From positions 1-64,000 of the forward strand of contig CANLTZ010000012.1 in the NCBI GenBank assembly GCA_947494145.1: a stretch of DNA of 64,000 bases, read 5' to 3'. Made by a program: the position numbers and the translations under genes. Of the stretch, positions 32,283-41,876 are shown piece after piece; the first letter of the stretch is position 1, and the number at the start of each line of letters is the position of its first letter. A model generated the notes under the pieces. It was not told where the DNA came from, ran no database searches, and saw nothing but the letters and a program-made list of their open reading frames with translations. This stretch comes from an uncultured Jannaschia sp. (GTDB taxonomy: Bacteria; Pseudomonadota; Alphaproteobacteria; Rhodobacterales; Rhodobacteraceae).

Positions 32283-33266
32283 ATGGAAAGCGCGCTTGAT
32301 CTGGAATTCGTCAGTCTGACCAAACGCTACGGCGATGCCGTGGCGGTGGATGCGATCAGCTACCATTTCACCGCGGGCACCTATGCCTGCCTGTTGGGCC
32401 CGTCGGGCTGTGGCAAGTCGTCGACCCTGCGCATGGTGGCGGGCCATGAAAGCGTCTCGAGCGGGTCGGTCCTGCTGGGCGGGCGCGATATTTCACACCG
32501 ACCGCCCGCAAAGCGCGGCACAGCGATGATGTTCCAGAATTACGCGCTGTTTCCCCATCTGAGCGTGGCCGATAACGTCGCCTTCAGCTTGAAGATGAAG
32601 GGCATCGACGCCACCACCCGCCGTCAGCGTGCCGGTGAGAGGCTGGAATTGGTCGATATGACCAGCTTCGCCGACCGCATCCCCGCCCAGCTTTCGGGCG
32701 GCCAGCAACAGCGCGTGGCTCTGGCCCGCGCGTTGATCACTGAGCCGCAAGTCCTGCTACTGGATGAGCCGCTATCCGCCCTCGACCCGTTTCTGCGCAT
32801 TCGCATGCGGGCCGAGCTGAAACGCCTGCAACGCGAATTGGGCATCACCTTCATCCACGTCACGCATGGCCAGGACGAAGCCTTGGCGCTGGCCGATGAA
32901 ATCGTCGTCATGAATGCAGCCAAAATCGAACAGGCGGGCAAAACGCGCGACGTGTTCGACGCGCCGGAAACCGCCTTCGTGGCGCGATTCCTGGGCTCAC
33001 ACAACGTGATCGCGCTGCCCGAAGGCAAGGTGGCCATCCGCTCAGACGCATTAACGCTGAAGGCGCCCGATGCGGCGCGCTTGCAGGGCCGGATCACCAA
33101 TATCGAATACCAGGGCACCCATGTGGCACTAACCGCCTTGATCGTGGGCGACCAAGAAGTGACGGCCCTTCTATCCGACACGGATTTCTTCGGTGCACCG
33201 AAGGATTTGGGTGAGGCCGTGGGCCTCGACTGGGACAATCAGGCAGCCCACGCGCTTTCTGCCTGA
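32283..33266 (+). CDS. ABC transporter ATP-binding protein, PotA-like
   Basis: A 327-residue ATPase with Walker A GPSGCGKSS, Q-loop MMFQNYALFPHLSV, signature LSGGQQQR, Walker B LLLDEPLSALD and H-loop HVTHGQDEA. A C-terminal TOBE-like domain (about 245-325) is typical of spermidine/putrescine and iron importers. It heads the operon ATPase, binding protein, permease, permease, racemase; such PotABCD-like systems import many small solutes, so the name does not fix the substrate. Confidence 0.93.
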   Translation: MESALDLEFVSLTKRYGDAVAVDAISYHFTAGTYACLLGPSGCGKSSTLRMVAGHESVSSGSVLLGGRDISHRPPAKRGTAMMFQNYALFPHLSVADNVAFSLKMKGIDATTRRQRAGERLELVDMTSFADRIPAQLSGGQQQRVALARALITEPQVLLLDEPLSALDPFLRIRMRAELKRLQRELGITFIHVTHGQDEALALADEIVVMNAAKIEQAGKTRDVFDAPETAFVARFLGSHNVIALPEGKVAIRSDALTLKAPDAARLQGRITNIEYQGTHVALTALIVGDQEVTALLSDTDFFGAPKDLGEAVGLDWDNQAAHALSA

Positions 33267-33299
33267 CACCACCTCCGACAAAAGACAGGGAGTTCAAAA

Positions 33300-34574
33300 A
33301 TGACAACAATTCCAAAGATCAGGTATTCCAGACGGTCCGTCCTCAAGACGGGCGGCGCAGCCATGGCGGCAACAGCCCTTCCGGCGCCCATGGTCTGGGG
33401 TCAGGCCATCAAGGACGTGACCCTGCGCCAGTTCGGCACCGGGGTGTCCAACCTCAACGAGGTGGCCGCGAAGGTGAAGGAAGATTTGGGCTTCACGCTG
33501 GAAATGACCGCGTTGGACAGTGACAGCGTCACCCAGCGGGCCGCCACCCAGCCCGATAGTTTCGACATCGCCGATATCGAATACTGGATCTGCAAGAAAG
33601 TTTGGCCCACGGGCAACCTGCAAGCCATGGATACGTCAAAGATCACCAATTACGACAAGATCGTCGGTATCTTCCGGGATGGCAAACTGACGCCCGACAG
33701 CGTCATCGCCCAGGGCACCGCGCCCCATACCGTAGGTTTCGTGGACGGGCCCGGCAGCACGGATTTCGTCGACAATGAATCCGGTTGGATGACGCTTATC
33801 CCCACGATCTACAACGCCGACACGCTGGGCATCCGCCCCGACTTGATCGGTCGTCCGATCAACAATTGGTCGGAGCTTCTGAACCCGGAATTCGCAGGGA
33901 AGGCGTCGATTCTAGATATCTCGTCCATCGGGGTCATGGACATGGCCATGGTCGTGGAATCCATGGGCGAATACACCTATCCCGACAAAGGCAATATGAC
34001 GCGCGAGGAAATCGACCTCACGCTGGGCATCTTCACGGAAGCCAAGCAGAACGGCCAATTCCGCGCCTTCTGGAAGACTTTCGACGAAAGCGTGAACCTC
34101 ATGGCGTCGGGCGAAGTGGTCATCCAATCCATGTGGTCCCCCGCCATCACGGCCGTCAAATCCCGCGGCATTCCCTGCGTCTACCAACCGCTCGAAGAAG
34201 GCTACCGCTCCTGGGGCGGCGGCATCGGCCTGTCCAATTCCCTCTCGGGGATCGAGCTGGATGCGGCTTACGAATACATCAACTGGTATCTGAGCGGCTG
34301 GGTCGGCGGCTTCCTGATGCGGCAAGGCTATTATTCGGCCGTGCCGGAAACCTCGAAGGAGCATATGAGCGTCAACGAATGGGGCTATTGGTTCGAAGGC
34401 AAGGAAGCCACCGACACCATCACCTCGCCCTTCGGCGACCCCCTGGCCCAAGCCGGAGAGGTGCGCGATGGCGGCTCCTTCTTCGACCGGATGGGCGCCG
34501 TCGCCTGCTGGAACGCCGTGATGGACGAAAACCAGTACATGGTCCGCAAGTGGAACGAGTTCATCGCCGCTTGA
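33300..34574 (+). CDS. PotD-like substrate-binding protein with Tat signal
   Basis: A 424-residue periplasmic protein. The N-terminus has a twin-arginine motif (SRRSVLKTGGAAMAATALPA), so it is probably exported folded. The rest has the extracellular solute-binding fold: ATQPDSFDIADIEYWICKKV, WSELLNPEFAGKASILDISS, and SWGGGIGLSNSLSGIELDAA. Ligand residues cannot be assigned. A strong stem-loop follows its stop. Its context with a hydantoin-type racemase argues for an amino-acid-derived ligand rather than a polyamine. Confidence 0.88.
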   Translation: MTTIPKIRYSRRSVLKTGGAAMAATALPAPMVWGQAIKDVTLRQFGTGVSNLNEVAAKVKEDLGFTLEMTALDSDSVTQRAATQPDSFDIADIEYWICKKVWPTGNLQAMDTSKITNYDKIVGIFRDGKLTPDSVIAQGTAPHTVGFVDGPGSTDFVDNESGWMTLIPTIYNADTLGIRPDLIGRPINNWSELLNPEFAGKASILDISSIGVMDMAMVVESMGEYTYPDKGNMTREEIDLTLGIFTEAKQNGQFRAFWKTFDESVNLMASGEVVIQSMWSPAITAVKSRGIPCVYQPLEEGYRSWGGGIGLSNSLSGIELDAAYEYINWYLSGWVGGFLMRQGYYSAVPETSKEHMSVNEWGYWFEGKEATDTITSPFGDPLAQAGEVRDGGSFFDRMGAVACWNAVMDENQYMVRKWNEFIAA

Positions 34575-34584
34575 GCCAGTCACA

Positions 34585-34608
34585 GGGCGCCCCGATCCCG
34601 GGGCGCCC
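34585..34608. terminator. Intra-operon stem-loop after the PotD-like gene
   Basis: Perfect 9-bp arms GGGCGCCCC (34585-34593) and GGGGCGCCC (34600-34608) with a 6-base loop, 10 bp after the binding-protein stop and 20 bp before the permease start. Confidence 0.7.
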
Positions 34609-34628
34609 CCCCTTACCCGTCAGGCCCC

Positions 34629-35531
34629 ATGACCGATCAGACCCTTCCCATCCCCGCGTCTGAGCCCGCGCGCCGAAAACCGGCCTCGCGACACGTGATC
34701 GGCTGGCTGCAAGCCGCGCCGCTGGCGCTGGTGCTGGCGGTGTTCCTGGTGGCACCCATCGTGATGATCGTCGTGGTCAGCTTCTGGGGCGCGACGGAGT
34801 TTTCGATCTACCCCGCCTTCCAGTTCGACAATTATGCCTTCCTGTTCGGCTCCGACGTCACCTATCGCGTCTTTGCCAACACCTTCAAATATGCCCTGAT
34901 CACCTGGATCTTCACCCTGCTGATCGGCTTCACAGTGGCCTATTTCCTGGCCTTCCACGTGCGGTCGCTGACTTGGCAGATCGCGCTTTTCCTGCTCTGC
35001 ACGATCCCTTTCTGGACGTCGAACATCATCCGCATGATTTCGTGGATCCCATTTCTGGGCCGCGAGGGCCTGGCCAATTCCACGCTCCTATCCTGGGGCG
35101 TCATCGACGCGCCTTTGGAATGGCTCCTGTTCAGCGATTTCAGCGTCATCCTGGCTTTCGTCCATCTTTACACGCTGTTCATGGTGGTTCCGATCTTCAA
35201 CACCATGATGCGGATCGACAAATCCCTGATCGAAGCGGCCGCCGATGCGGGCGCCACGGGCTGGCAGACGCTTTGGCACGTGATCATCCCGCTGACCAAA
35301 CCGGGCATCATGATCGGCACGATCTTCGTGGTGACCCTGGTCATGGGCGATTTCATCACCGTGCGGTTTATGTCGGGCAGCCAGTCGGCCAATGTGGGCC
35401 GGATGATCCAGAACGATGTGGGGCTGCTGCAATACCCCTCGGCCGCCGCGACCGCCGTGATCCTGCTGATCACGGTGCTGCTGGTCATCGGCATCCTGCT
35501 GCGCTTCGTCGACATCAGGAAGGAGCTTTGA
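34629..35531 (+). CDS. ABC transporter permease, PotB-like
   Basis: A 300-residue membrane permease with about six helices; the first (QAAPLALVLAVFLVAPIVMI) follows a short basic N-terminus. The ATPase-contact loop is IEAAADAGATGWQTLWHVIIPLTKPG. Its stop TGA overlaps the next start (TGATG), so the two permeases are translated in tandem. Confidence 0.92.
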   Translation: MTDQTLPIPASEPARRKPASRHVIGWLQAAPLALVLAVFLVAPIVMIVVVSFWGATEFSIYPAFQFDNYAFLFGSDVTYRVFANTFKYALITWIFTLLIGFTVAYFLAFHVRSLTWQIALFLLCTIPFWTSNIIRMISWIPFLGREGLANSTLLSWGVIDAPLEWLLFSDFSVILAFVHLYTLFMVVPIFNTMMRIDKSLIEAAADAGATGWQTLWHVIIPLTKPGIMIGTIFVVTLVMGDFITVRFMSGSQSANVGRMIQNDVGLLQYPSAAATAVILLITVLLVIGILLRFVDIRKEL

Positions 35532-36370
35532 TGGAACCGCGCCCTCGCTCCTTCTACGTCCTGGCCACCTTCTTCGTCCTGTTCCTCGCCTTCCTCTATG
35601 GGCCGACGATCACCATCGCGATCCTGTCGTTCCAGGGCCCCAGCGGCGGATTGACCTTCCCCATGCGGGGCACGTCGCTGCATTGGTTCCGCGACCTGTT
35701 CGAACAACAAGCGGTGGGGGATATCTGGGGGTCATTCTCCCGCTCGCTGGTGCTGGGGCTGATGGTCATGGTGACCACGGTGGTCGTGTCAATCATGGGC
35801 GGGCTCGCGTTCCGCAAACGCTTTGCCGGGTCTGGCGTGCTGTTCTATCTGATCATCACGTCGCTGGTCATTCCGTCCATCCTCGTATCACTGGGCGTCG
35901 GGCTGATTTGGTCGCAAGCGGGCCTCAACGTCCATTGGTCCACCTCGGGCTTTGGCGCGCAGCTGACCTGGACGCTGCCCTTCGGCCTGCTGATCATGTT
36001 CGCGGTCTTCAACCGCTTCGATCCCAGTTTTGAGGAAGCTGCGCACGACCTGGGCGCCTCCCCCTGGCAGACCATCCGCCACGTCGTGCTACCGATCATC
36101 GCGCCGTCACTGATCGGGGTGGCCTTGTTCGGCTTCACACTCAGCTATGACGAATTCGCCCGCAGCCTGCTGACGTCTGGCAGCTACAACACCCTGCCGT
36201 TGGAGATCTTCGGGATGACGACCAACGTCACCACCCCGGTCATTTTTGCCCTGGGCACGCTGACGACCCTCTTCTCCTTCATCGTGATCGGGATTTTCCT
36301 GCTTATTGTCTGGCTCACCGACCGGCGCCGCAAGCGGAGCGGGTCTGATGCGGGCAAAGGCCTGGTCTAG
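35531..36370 (+). CDS. ABC transporter permease, PotC-like
   Basis: A 279-residue membrane permease, partner of the preceding gene. The EAA loop is FEEAAHDLGASPWQTIRHVVLPIIAPSLIG and there are about six membrane helices, starting with SFYVLATFFVLFLAFLYGPT. It overlaps the previous gene by one base and is followed 7 bp later by the racemase gene. Confidence 0.92.
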   Translation: MEPRPRSFYVLATFFVLFLAFLYGPTITIAILSFQGPSGGLTFPMRGTSLHWFRDLFEQQAVGDIWGSFSRSLVLGLMVMVTTVVVSIMGGLAFRKRFAGSGVLFYLIITSLVIPSILVSLGVGLIWSQAGLNVHWSTSGFGAQLTWTLPFGLLIMFAVFNRFDPSFEEAAHDLGASPWQTIRHVVLPIIAPSLIGVALFGFTLSYDEFARSLLTSGSYNTLPLEIFGMTTNVTTPVIFALGTLTTLFSFIVIGIFLLIVWLTDRRRKRSGSDAGKGLV

Positions 36371-36377
36371 GCCGCCC

Positions 36378-37025
36378 ATGTCCGTCCTGATCATCAACCC
36401 CAACAGCACCGTGTCCATGACCGATGCGATGGTCGCCGCCGCCAGCGCTGCCGCCCCGGGGCTGCGTTTCGAAGGCTGGACCTCCCATGACGGCCCAGCC
36501 TCCATCCAGGGGCCCGCCGATGGCGCCGCCGCCACGCCGCCGCTGCTGGACCTCGTGGGAAAGGCCGCACAGCAAAACCCGCAGGGCATGATCATCGGCT
36601 GCTTCGACGACACCGCGCTGGCCGAAGCCGCCGCCCGCGCCCCCTGCCCCGTCATCGGTATCGGGCAAGCCGCCTACCACTTCGCCGCCCTGCGTCAATG
36701 GCGCTTCAGCGTCGTCACGACGCTGCCGATCTCTGTTCCGATTATCGAGGGCAATATCCGCGCCCTAGGCCTGGGCCACCACTTGGCCCGCGTGCGTGCC
36801 TCGGATGTGCCCGTCCTTGACCTGGAAGACGACAGCGAAACCGCGACCCGGATGATCCTGACCGAAGCGCAGCGCGCTGAAAGGGAAGATCAGATCGACG
36901 CCCTCATCCTCGGCTGCGCCGGCATGGTCCGCGTGACCCGTGCGGTGCAGCAGGACCTGGATATCGCCGTCTTGGACCCGGTCGAAACCGCCGCCACCTG
37001 CATGGCGTGGCTGGTTCGGGGATAG
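36378..37025 (+). CDS. Hydantoin / aspartate-glutamate racemase family protein
   Basis: A 215-residue cytoplasmic enzyme. The start MSVLIINPNSTVSMTDAMVA and both catalytic cysteines are typical of hydantoin racemases: Cys75 in IIGCFDDTAL and Cys180 in ILGCAGMVRV. The family inverts a stereocentre by a two-base mechanism without cofactor. It closes the ABC-transporter operon (7-bp gap), so the imported solute or an intermediate probably needs racemisation. No hydantoinase or carbamoylase is in the window. Confidence 0.85.
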   Translation: MSVLIINPNSTVSMTDAMVAAASAAAPGLRFEGWTSHDGPASIQGPADGAAATPPLLDLVGKAAQQNPQGMIIGCFDDTALAEAAARAPCPVIGIGQAAYHFAALRQWRFSVVTTLPISVPIIEGNIRALGLGHHLARVRASDVPVLDLEDDSETATRMILTEAQRAEREDQIDALILGCAGMVRVTRAVQQDLDIAVLDPVETAATCMAWLVRG

Positions 37026-37079
37026 ACCAAGGCAGATGAACAGGGCCTGTTGTCGGAATTGCCCAGAATAAGGTCCAAC

Positions 37080-37622
37080 ATGACACCATCCAAAGCATTT
37101 CCCTGCATTTTCATGGCGCTTACGCTGATGATGGCTCCGCCGTCCCTTGATGCCCAGGTGGGGGACCCTCCCGCGGGGGCGACCATCTATAGCCGCGATT
37201 TCACGTCTCTCTTGATCCGACGCGACGATCTTAATGTCACGCTGTCCTTCGTCGACAACGGCTATGCCCTGAAGACCGCGATCGGCGACAAGACCGCCAC
37301 CTTGCACATCCCCGAACAAGGCGGCCCGGCGGTTGACGCGATCTATCTGCTCGACGGCTATCTCTGCGGACAGGGCCTGATCGAGACGCTGATCCGTTTC
37401 CCGCCGCCCCGCTACGCGGACCTGCCGGGCTTCCGCTATCTGCGGGTTTTGATGGACGCTGAAACGCTCGATGTGGTGGCGCATTTCTATGATGACAGCG
37501 TTCGTCTGACCGGCGGCCTCGTCCCTATCCAAGGACTTGCCGACCCCGGTGGCATGTGGCCCTCGAAGCCCTATGACTGCGGGGCGGATCGGATGGGACT
37601 GCCGCACAATACGCTGACATAG
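37080..37622 (+). CDS. Secreted protein of unknown function
   Basis: A 180-residue protein. The ATG at 37080 with TAAGG upstream starts a clear signal peptide (MTPSKAFPCIFMALTLMMAPPSLDAQ). The mature part, with FTSLLIRRDDLNVTLSFVDN and ETLDVVAHFYDDSVRLTGGL, has alternating strand-like segments, and two cysteines (GYLCGQG and PYDCGAD) that may pair. I do not recognise the family. It lies 54 bp after the racemase but may have its own promoter. Confidence 0.65.
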   Translation: MTPSKAFPCIFMALTLMMAPPSLDAQVGDPPAGATIYSRDFTSLLIRRDDLNVTLSFVDNGYALKTAIGDKTATLHIPEQGGPAVDAIYLLDGYLCGQGLIETLIRFPPPRYADLPGFRYLRVLMDAETLDVVAHFYDDSVRLTGGLVPIQGLADPGGMWPSKPYDCGADRMGLPHNTLT

Positions 37623-37681
37623 CTTGCGGCCCTCGCAGAGTGTCCACGCCGTGTCGCGAAGACGACTGCGACGGCCCCCTT

Positions 37682-37751
37682 GGACCCGGAATCAAGGGGC
37701 TTCGGCCCCGCAATGCCAGCGCCGGTCCGGCCCCACGGACCGGTGCTGGCA
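37682..37751. repeat. Mosaic palindromic intergenic element A (short form)
   Basis: Located between the 3' ends of two convergent genes. It contains a GGAATCAAGG string, then a GGGGC-TTCG-GCCCC stem-loop (37696-37709), then a long inverted repeat with 16-bp arms TGCCAGCGCCGGTCCG (37714-37729) and CGGACCGGTGCTGGCA (37736-37751, one mismatch). The same modules occur in elements B and C (45205-45432 and 50739-50903). The structures could also serve as a bidirectional terminator. Confidence 0.75.
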
Positions 37752-37778
37752 CGACTCCGGTTCATCACCGGCCAGACA

Positions 37779-39314
37779 CTACGCCTGCGCCCCCTGTGCG
37801 ACCCCGTCAAAAAGCCCCGCATACCTGTCCCGCAGCACGTTCTTCTGGACCTTGCCCATTGTATTGCGCGGCAGTTCCTCCACCACGATCAATTCGCGCG
37901 GGTGCTTGAACCGCGCCAATCGCGCCGCCACCGCAGCCCCGATGGCCTCCAGGTCCGGCACCTCCCCCGGTGCTGCCACCAAAACCCCCACCGGCGTCTC
38001 GCCAAAATCGGGATGGGGCACGCCGATCACCGCTGACTCAAGCACGCCGGACTGATCGTCCAGCACAACTTCCACCTCTTTGGGATAGATGTTGTAGCCG
38101 CCCGAAATGATCAGGTCTTTCCCCCGCCCCACGATGGAAACGTATCCGTCCCCATCCAAGCGCCCCAGATCGCCGGTGATGAAGAACCCGTCGGGCCGTA
38201 GTTCTGCGGCGGTCTTATCCGGCATCTGCCAATAGCCTTGGAACACGTTCGGCCCCCGCACTTCGATCACACCGATTTCACCCTCGGGCAGGGCCGCACC
38301 CGTCTCGGGGTGGCAGATCTTCAGCTCCACCCCCGGCAGCGGAAAGCCCACGGTCCCCGCGCGTCTCTCTCCCTCATAGGGGTTGGAGGTGTTCATATTC
38401 GTCTCCGTCATCCCGTAGCGTTCCAGGATGCGCTGACCCGTGCGTGCGGCAAATCGGTCATGGGTTTCCGCCAACATCGGTGCGGAACCGGACACGAACA
38501 GCCGCATATGCCCCACCAGATCGCGGTCGAAGCGTTTGTCGTCCAGCAGGCGGGTATAGAAGGTGGGCACGCCCATCATGGCGGTGGCGCGGGGCAGATG
38601 CGCGATCATGGCATCCACGTCGAACTTCGGCAGGAAGATCATCGACCCCCCCGCCGCCAGCGTGACGTTGGTCGCCACGAACAGGCCATGGGTGTGGAAG
38701 ATCGGCAGGGCATGCAGCAGCACATCCGCATCGGTGAAGCGCCACAGATCTGCCAGGACCAGCGCGTTGGACAGGAGATTGTGCTGGCTCAGCATCGCCC
38801 CCTTGGACCGACCCGTGGTGCCGGAGGTGTAAAGGAACGCCGCCAGGTCATTGCCCGCCCGATCCACAACAGCATGGGTCTCGGGCTGCTCTGCCGCCGC
38901 CGCCGTCAAGCTGCCGCCGCCTGCCCCGTCCAACGTCATCAAGGCGGCGCCCAGCCCCTTGGCCAAAGGTGCCAGCCCGGCCTCACGCACGGGGTCGCAA
39001 ACCACCATCTTGGCGCCGCTATCTTCGATGAAATAGCGCAGTTCTTCGTCGGTATAGGCGGTGTTGAGCGGCAGAAAGATCACCCCCGCCCGCGCGCAAG
39101 CCGCATAGAGCGCCAGCGCCTCGGGGGACTTGGCCACCTGCGCGGCCAGACGGTCGCCGGGAACAAGCCCCACTGCCGCCAGCGCATTGGCCAAGCGGGC
39201 CGATACGGCCAGAAACGCATCATAGGACAGCACGCCGTCGCCCGGCAGGTGCAGGAACGGGTCGGCGCGCCCGGCATGGCAGGCGAATAGGCGGTCGAAG
39301 AGCGGGTTGGCCAT
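37779..39314 (-). CDS. matB: Malonyl-CoA synthetase (acyl-CoA ligase)
   Basis: A 511-residue AMP-forming ligase making malonyl-CoA from malonate, CoA and ATP. The start at 39314 (MANPLFDRLFACHAGRADPF) follows GGAGGAG. The P-loop is FLYTSGTTGRSKGAML, and ERYGMTETNMNTSNPYEGER matches MatB, with Met-Thr-Glu and the later DGFFITGDLG and RGKDLIISGGYNIYPKEVE. The catalytic Lys is in LPRNTMGKVQKNVL. It is the last gene of the malonate operon, 10 bp after the decarboxylase, as expected for MatB. Confidence 0.93.
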   Translation of the reverse strand: MANPLFDRLFACHAGRADPFLHLPGDGVLSYDAFLAVSARLANALAAVGLVPGDRLAAQVAKSPEALALYAACARAGVIFLPLNTAYTDEELRYFIEDSGAKMVVCDPVREAGLAPLAKGLGAALMTLDGAGGGSLTAAAAEQPETHAVVDRAGNDLAAFLYTSGTTGRSKGAMLSQHNLLSNALVLADLWRFTDADVLLHALPIFHTHGLFVATNVTLAAGGSMIFLPKFDVDAMIAHLPRATAMMGVPTFYTRLLDDKRFDRDLVGHMRLFVSGSAPMLAETHDRFAARTGQRILERYGMTETNMNTSNPYEGERRAGTVGFPLPGVELKICHPETGAALPEGEIGVIEVRGPNVFQGYWQMPDKTAAELRPDGFFITGDLGRLDGDGYVSIVGRGKDLIISGGYNIYPKEVEVVLDDQSGVLESAVIGVPHPDFGETPVGVLVAAPGEVPDLEAIGAAVAARLARFKHPRELIVVEELPRNTMGKVQKNVLRDRYAGLFDGVAQGAQA

Positions 39315-39324
39315 CTCCTCCTCC

Positions 39325-40560
39325 TTAGGCGGCGGGCCGGTCGAGCGATGCCAAGGCCCGCATCTCGGCACTGGCAATGACTTCGCCCGTGGCGGCATAG
39401 CGTTCGTGGTTCTGCGAGGTGGCGGACAGGTCGTAGAGATAGTTCACCATGGCGCCCCCCGATTGCCGCAGGCCCCGCTCCGACCGGTCGGCCCCGGCAT
39501 GGACGGCGTGAAGCACGGCGCCATTGCCCAGATGGAAGCGCGCCACGGGGTCCGCAGGCCCGCCATCGCGTCGCGCATTCAGTAAGTAATAGGCCGCCAT
39601 GCGGCGCACCCCTTCGGTGTCTTCGGGCACCAGCGCGCGGCCCTCGGCTTCCGCCCAGCGGGCGAGACCCGGAATGGGCGACAGCGTCACGAAGGTCCGC
39701 AGGTTGGGCAAAGCCGCAGCCAAGTCCGAGGCCACTTGCTTGATCAGCGAATTGCCAAACGACACCCCGGCCAACCCCGCCTGACAGTTGGAGATGGAAT
39801 AGAACGTGGCGGTATCCGCCGCCTCGGGCGCCAGCACCTGACGCCCCGGCGCCAGCAGATCCGCGATGGAGCCGGGCACGCCCTGCGTCAGCGCCACTTC
39901 AACGAAGATCAGCGGCTCATCGGGCATGGCCGGGTGGAAGAACGCGAAACAGCGCCGGTCGGGCGGGGCTAGGCGGCGGCGCAGATCGTCCCAACCGTCG
40001 ATATCGTGGACGGCTTCGTATTCGATGACCTTTTCGAGCAGGTGGGCCGGCGTTTCCCAGGTGATGGGCCGCAGCACCAGAAAGCCCCGGTTGAACCACG
40101 ATGCGAAAAGGTGCCGGAAATCCAGGTCCAGCGCCTCCAACGCCGCGTCGCCACGGCCCAAACGCAGCAAATCGGCGCGCATGGCAACCAATTCCCCCGT
40201 CGCACCCGGCACTTGGTTCAGGCGGCGGATCAGTTCCTGGCGGGGTGGCTCCACCGCCTGGGCAAAGGCGCGATAGGTGTCGACCGATGGCGCGGCCTCA
40301 TAAGCGGCCAGAGTCTTTCGGACCTGCATGGGTTCGATGTTCATGGCCGCCAGCATCTGAAAGAAGCCCAGCTTGGCCGCGTCGTCCTTCACCGCGTAGC
40401 GGTCCAGGATGGTGCGGGCTAGTTGCAGCCCCGACATCTCGCCCGCCGCGCCCACCAAGTCCGACGCCAGCACCCGCACCGGCGCCCCGCCATCGGCCCG
40501 GCCCTTGGCGCGCGGCCGCCGCTCCAGAATGGTGGCCAGCATATCGGCTAGCAGGCTCAC
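39325..40560 (-). CDS. Malonyl-CoA decarboxylase
   Basis: A 411-residue enzyme that decarboxylates malonyl-CoA to acetyl-CoA. The helical N-terminal domain and the acetyltransferase-like C-terminal domain are recognisable: HLFASWFNRGFLVLRPITWE, CFAFFHPAMPDEPLIFVEVA, FYSISNCQAGLAGVSFGNSL, IKQVASDL and FVTLSPIPGLARWAEA. The catalytic Ser/His are expected near LSPIPG and ARFHLGNGAVLH. Its start overlaps the stop of the DctM gene by four bases. With MatB and the TRAP importer it forms a complete malonate route. Confidence 0.94.
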   Translation of the reverse strand: MSLLADMLATILERRPRAKGRADGGAPVRVLASDLVGAAGEMSGLQLARTILDRYAVKDDAAKLGFFQMLAAMNIEPMQVRKTLAAYEAAPSVDTYRAFAQAVEPPRQELIRRLNQVPGATGELVAMRADLLRLGRGDAALEALDLDFRHLFASWFNRGFLVLRPITWETPAHLLEKVIEYEAVHDIDGWDDLRRRLAPPDRRCFAFFHPAMPDEPLIFVEVALTQGVPGSIADLLAPGRQVLAPEAADTATFYSISNCQAGLAGVSFGNSLIKQVASDLAAALPNLRTFVTLSPIPGLARWAEAEGRALVPEDTEGVRRMAAYYLLNARRDGGPADPVARFHLGNGAVLHAVHAGADRSERGLRQSGGAMVNYLYDLSATSQNHERYAATGEVIASAEMRALASLDRPAA

Positions 40561-41873
40561 CGTGCCGCGCCCATCACGGCGTCAGGCAACCACGTGGCCA
40601 GACCGGGAAACAGGCACAGCAGCAAGATCGCCACCACCATGCAGCCCACGAAGGGCAGCGACCCCTTCAGAATGGTCTTGAGTGGAATGTCGGGTGCGAT
40701 CCCGTTGATTACGTACAAATTCAACCCCACTGGCGGAGAGATCAGGCCAATTTCCATGTTAATCGTCAGCACCACCGCAAACCAGATCGGATCGAACCCC
40801 GCCGTCGTGATGATCGGCAACAGGATGGGCGCTGCCATCAAGATGACCGCAACCGGCGGCAGAAAGAACCCCGCAATCAGCAAAAAGACATTCACCGCCC
40901 CCATCAGGACCCAGCGGTTCACCTCCAGCGTCCCGATCCATTCCGCGATGCTTTGCGTGATGAAAAGCGATGACAGCATGTAACTGAACACACCCGCCGC
41001 CCCGATGATGAACAGGATCATGACGCTTTCGCGCGTGGAATCCCGCAGCACGTCCCACAGCTTCGTGGGCGACCACAGGCGGTAGATCACCATGGCGATC
41101 AGGATGCACAGAAGCGCACCCACCGCCGCCGTTTCCGACGGCGTCGCGATGCCGCCATACATTGCGTAGAGCACGCCCAGGATGATGGCCAGGAAGGGCA
41201 GAACCCGCGGCAAGATCTCGATCTTTTCGCGCCAGGAATAGCTGACGGCGTTTAACACATGGGCGTCGCCCGACCGCCAGGTGGAATAAAGCGACCAGGC
41301 CATGAACAGGCCCACCAGCATCAGGCCCGGGATGACGCCCGCCAGGAAAAGCCGCCCAATCGAAACCTCAGTGGCGATCCCGTAGACGATCATGGTGACC
41401 GAGGGCGGGATCAGAATGCCCAGCGTCCCGCCCGCCGCAATCGACCCCGCTGCCACGCCGTCCGGGTAGCCACGCTTCCGCATCTCGGGGATACCCATCT
41501 TGCCGATGGCCGCGCATGTGGCGGGGCTGGACCCGGACATGGCCGAGAACAGCGCGCAAGCGCCGAGGTTCGAAATCACCAACCCGCCGGGCACGCGGGT
41601 CAGCCACCGCTCCAACGCCTCATAAAGGTCGGCGCCCGCGCGGGTCGAGGCAATGGAAGCGCCCATGATGATGAACATCGGAATGGCCAGCAGCGCGAAA
41701 TTGTCGAGCTTGCCGAACATGATCTCGGGCATCAACTCAAGCGAGCGCATTCCGTCGAAGATGACCAGAAACGCGCCCGACACGATCAAAAGCCCAATGG
41801 CAACCGACACGCCCGAAAACAGCACGAAGATCGTGGCGACGGCGACGATGGCGCCCAAGATCAGCGGGTCCAT
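40557..41873 (-). CDS. dctM: TRAP transporter large permease, DctM
   Basis: A 438-residue membrane protein with about 12 helices. DctM signatures are ISNLGACALFSAMSGSSPAT, CAAIGKMGIPEMRKRGYPDG and GTLGILIPPSVTMIVYGIAT. It is the ion-coupled transport subunit, 3 bp after dctQ. The neighbours indicate malonate as the cargo. Confidence 0.94.
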   Translation of the reverse strand: MDPLILGAIVAVATIFVLFSGVSVAIGLLIVSGAFLVIFDGMRSLELMPEIMFGKLDNFALLAIPMFIIMGASIASTRAGADLYEALERWLTRVPGGLVISNLGACALFSAMSGSSPATCAAIGKMGIPEMRKRGYPDGVAAGSIAAGGTLGILIPPSVTMIVYGIATEVSIGRLFLAGVIPGLMLVGLFMAWSLYSTWRSGDAHVLNAVSYSWREKIEILPRVLPFLAIILGVLYAMYGGIATPSETAAVGALLCILIAMVIYRLWSPTKLWDVLRDSTRESVMILFIIGAAGVFSYMLSSLFITQSIAEWIGTLEVNRWVLMGAVNVFLLIAGFFLPPVAVILMAAPILLPIITTAGFDPIWFAVVLTINMEIGLISPPVGLNLYVINGIAPDIPLKTILKGSLPFVGCMVVAILLLCLFPGLATWLPDAVMGAAR

Positions 41874-41876
41874 GGC

